A stretch of 6,713 nt of DNA from assembly GCA_017848075.1 (NCBI GenBank), contig JAGALG010000219.1, positions 1 through 6,713 on the forward strand, in the 5' to 3' direction. The position numbers were made by a program, and so were the translations under genes. The notes beneath the pieces are model-generated. The model did not search any database, was not told where the DNA came from, and worked only from the letters and a program-made list of their open reading frames with translations. This document shows positions 5,270 through 6,713 of the stretch, in pieces; position 1 is the stretch's first letter, and each line of letters opens with the position of its first letter. The DNA is from Oscillospiraceae bacterium. GTDB lineage: Bacteria > Bacillota > Clostridia > Oscillospirales > Ruminococcaceae.

Positions 5270-5337
5270 TTGCACAAAAATTCTTGTTTGTGCCAACTTG
5301 TAAAATTTTCGATAACTTGCTATGATGTTTGTGCAAA
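5270..5337. promoter_or_regulatory. Three TTTGTGC-type half-sites around the promoter
   Basis: TTGCACAAA (5270-5278), TTTGTGCCAA (5287-5296) and TTTGTGCAAA (5328-5337) share the same core, the first inverted relative to the others. The first two form an inverted repeat (7-bp arms 5272-5278 and 5287-5293) just upstream of the -35. The third overlaps the expected transcription start. This is the arrangement expected of a repressor operator. The protein that would bind is unknown. Confidence 0.4.
5298..5326 (+). promoter_or_regulatory. Main promoter of the phosphate transporter gene
   Basis: TTGTAA (5298-5303) and TATGAT (5321-5326) are spaced by 17 bp, with TGC directly before the -10 as an extended -10 element. 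Transcription should start near 5333, giving an unusually long leader of about 200 nt before the start codon. Confidence 0.7.
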
Positions 5338-5534
5338 GAAAAAGAAAGAAAACGGTAAAGAATCGGGAGAAAGGAAAAGAATTGGTAAGCTCTCCCCTTC
5401 CACACCAATCCAAGTTGCTGCCGCCGGCCACAGCCTGGGAACGCCAAGCCTTGCCCTGTACGAAAAACAGGGTAACCAAGCCGCTTCTCCCCTGTGTACC
5501 TGCCGCAGTACCAAGCTATTAGGAGGAAAACAAA
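5333..5534 (+). promoter_or_regulatory. Long structured 5' leader of the phosphate transporter
   Basis: GGGAGAA (5365-5371) can close a large domain with TTCTCCC (5485-5491), but its first six bases can instead pair locally with TCTCCC (5391-5396), so two mutually exclusive folds exist. Within the domain ATTGGT/ACCAAT (5381-5386/5404-5409) and CCCTGT/ACAGGG (5454-5459/5467-5472) form clear hairpins. GTAC at 5496-5499 and 5508-5511 can pair near the ribosome binding site AGGAGG (5521-5526). The layout suggests a cis-regulatory RNA. I could not match it to a riboswitch class, and no intrinsic terminator lies inside, so control at translation initiation is more likely. Confidence 0.45.
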
Positions 5535-6713
5535 ATGCAAATCTCTGACTTCATCGGACTCTTGGGCGGTCTGGCCCTGTTCCTGTACGGTATGAACATG
5601 ATGTCTACCGGTCTGGAGGCCGCTGCCGGCGACAAAATGAAATCCATTCTGGAAAAACTGACTTCCAACCGAATCCTGGGCGTTGTGGTAGGCGCAGTGG
5701 TTACTGCTATTATCCAGAGCTCCTCTGCCACCACCGTTATGGTTGTTGGCTTTGTAAACTCCGGTCTGATGACCCTGAACCAGGCGGTTTGGGTTATTAT
5801 GGGTGCTAACATTGGTACCACCATTACCGGTCAGCTGGTTGCCCTGGATGTGGGCGCCATTGCTCCGCTGGTATGCTTCGCCGGTGTTGCCATCATCACC
5901 TTTATGAAGAATCCAAAGCTGCACCACTGGGCATCCATCGCTGCCGGTCTGGGCATGCTCTTCATCGGTATGGACATGATGAGCGCATCCATGGCTCCGC
6001 TGCGTGATTCCGAGCTGTTCGTCAACATCGTATCCACCTTCTCCAACCCACTGGTTGGTATCATCGTTGGTGCTGTCTTCACCGCACTGATCCAGTCCTC
6101 CTCTGCCTCCGTTGGTATTCTGCAGGCGCTGGCTATGTCCGGTGTGGTTCATATGGACACCGCCATCTTCGTTCTCTTCGGTCAGAACATCGGTACCTGC
6201 ATCACCTCTGTACTGGCATCCATCGGTACTTCCCGTGCCGCAAAACGCACCACCTACATCCATCTGATGTTCAACCTGATCGGTACTGCGCTGTTCACCA
6301 TCATCGCCATCGTATTCCCACTGGTACCATTCATCGAGAAGCTGTCTCCCGGCGATGTAACCAAACAGATCGCAAACACCCACACCATCTTCAACATCTG
6401 CACCACTCTGCTGCTGCTGCCTTTGGGCAACTACATGGCAAAGCTGACCTACAAGATCCTGCCGATCGTTCCGGAAGAAACCCCTACCGAAATGCACCTG
6501 CAGTATCTGGACGATGCCGCTCTGATGAACAGCGGTTCCACCGGTTCCTCCATGCTGCATATCTCCATGCTGAAGCAGGAGGTTCTGCGTATGCTGAGCA
6601 TGGCAAAAGAGGCTGTTGTTATGGGCTATGACGCCGTTATGAACAACGACAGCTCCAAGCTGGCCGAGGCCGAGAAGCTGGAAGAATATCTGGACTACCT
6701 GAACAAAGAGATC
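5535..6713 (+). CDS. Na+/phosphate cotransporter-like protein (NptA/YjbB type), 3' end missing
   Basis: The first 393 residues are present and the frame is open at the right edge; family members usually run to about 550 residues. These proteins import or export phosphate with sodium across the cytoplasmic membrane. The hallmark duplicated motif is present: QSSSATT (61-67) with GANIGTT (90-96), and QSSSASV (187-193) with GQNIGTC (216-222). These are the two inverted-topology halves of the Na/Pi fold. Hydrophobic segments fill residues 4-20, 47-75, 83-122, 132-150, 171-200, 207-230, 242-270 and 284-300. From about residue 335 a charged, helical region with MLKQEVLRML and KLAEAEKLEEYL begins, consistent with the PhoU-like C-terminal domain. 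The start ATG has AGGAGG 8 bases upstream. Whether it moves phosphate or another anion in vivo cannot be told from sequence. Confidence 0.93.
   Translation, partial: MQISDFIGLLGGLALFLYGMNMMSTGLEAAAGDKMKSILEKLTSNRILGVVVGAVVTAIIQSSSATTVMVVGFVNSGLMTLNQAVWVIMGANIGTTITGQLVALDVGAIAPLVCFAGVAIITFMKNPKLHHWASIAAGLGMLFIGMDMMSASMAPLRDSELFVNIVSTFSNPLVGIIVGAVFTALIQSSSASVGILQALAMSGVVHMDTAIFVLFGQNIGTCITSVLASIGTSRAAKRTTYIHLMFNLIGTALFTIIAIVFPLVPFIEKLSPGDVTKQIANTHTIFNICTTLLLLPLGNYMAKLTYKILPIVPEETPTEMHLQYLDDAALMNSGSTGSSMLHISMLKQEVLRMLSMAKEAVVMGYDAVMNNDSSKLAEAEKLEEYLDYLNKEI

Noticed and set aside
5420..5450. Cobalamin-riboswitch-like bases (GGCCACAGCCTGGGAA) in the transporter leader
   Set aside because: Only a loose likeness to the B12-box region. 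The other conserved cobalamin segments are missing and the downstream gene does not fit.
5322..5522. A 66-codon leader peptide whose stop overlaps the transporter's AGGAGG
   Set aside because: Its start codon lies within the -10 box of the main promoter and has no Shine-Dalgarno sequence. It could be translated only from the weak upstream promoter.
5139..6560. A 473-codon open frame on the minus strand over the phosphate transporter
   Set aside because: It is antisense to the QSSSA-motif transporter. Its product is full of Asn, Gln, His and Gly with no recognisable domain, and it has no start signal.
1..6713. CRISPR array, transposase, phage gene, rRNA or replication origin
   Set aside because: No regularly spaced repeats, no such protein motifs and no rRNA-like stretches were seen. 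The TTCCACA boxes alone are not enough for an origin.

Overview
The window looks like a chromosomal segment from a Gram-positive anaerobe of the Clostridia, possibly near Oscillospiraceae or Butyricicoccaceae. This placing is inference. It rests on strong AGGAGG-type ribosome binding sites, consensus TTGACA/TATAAT promoters, a tRNA gene with encoded CCA, U-tract intrinsic terminators, roughly half G+C, and protein families typical of gut Bacillota. No phage, transposase or CRISPR gene is visible.

Minus strand, read right to left. A TetR-type regulator (3359-3928) has a near-consensus promoter. Next comes a P-type cation ATPase (477-3122). Its promoter feeds a leader whose core (3196-3284) matches the yybP-ykoY manganese riboswitch and runs into an intrinsic terminator sharing the aptamer's 3' strand. 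A terminator closes the ATPase gene. A tRNA-Ser(GCU) gene (236-326) follows with its own promoter and terminator. Downstream of it (1-192) lie several hairpins and a 14-bp copy of the tRNA 3' end, with no gene.

A region of about 550 bp (4006-4551) between the divergent regulator and the first plus-strand gene has no convincing gene. It is a dense series of perfect hairpins, probably a degenerate intergenic repeat.

Plus strand. A 141-residue multi-pass membrane protein of unknown function (4615-5040) is a monocistronic unit with a consensus promoter and a strong terminator. After a 450-bp regulatory region there is a Na+/phosphate cotransporter-like gene of the NptA/YjbB type (5535 to the right edge, 3' end missing). 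It is preceded by a leader of about 200 nt with competing pairings, by three TTTGTGC-type half-sites around its promoter, and by three TTCCACA boxes further upstream.

Functionally, the best-supported unit is a metal-responsive efflux circuit. The riboswitch senses Mn2+ and lets RNA polymerase reach the ATPase gene, which argues that the pump exports Mn2+ (possibly with Ca2+) rather than being simply a 'calcium ATPase'. The phosphate transporter and the small membrane protein appear to be separate units. The most open question is what the structured leader of the phosphate transporter does.
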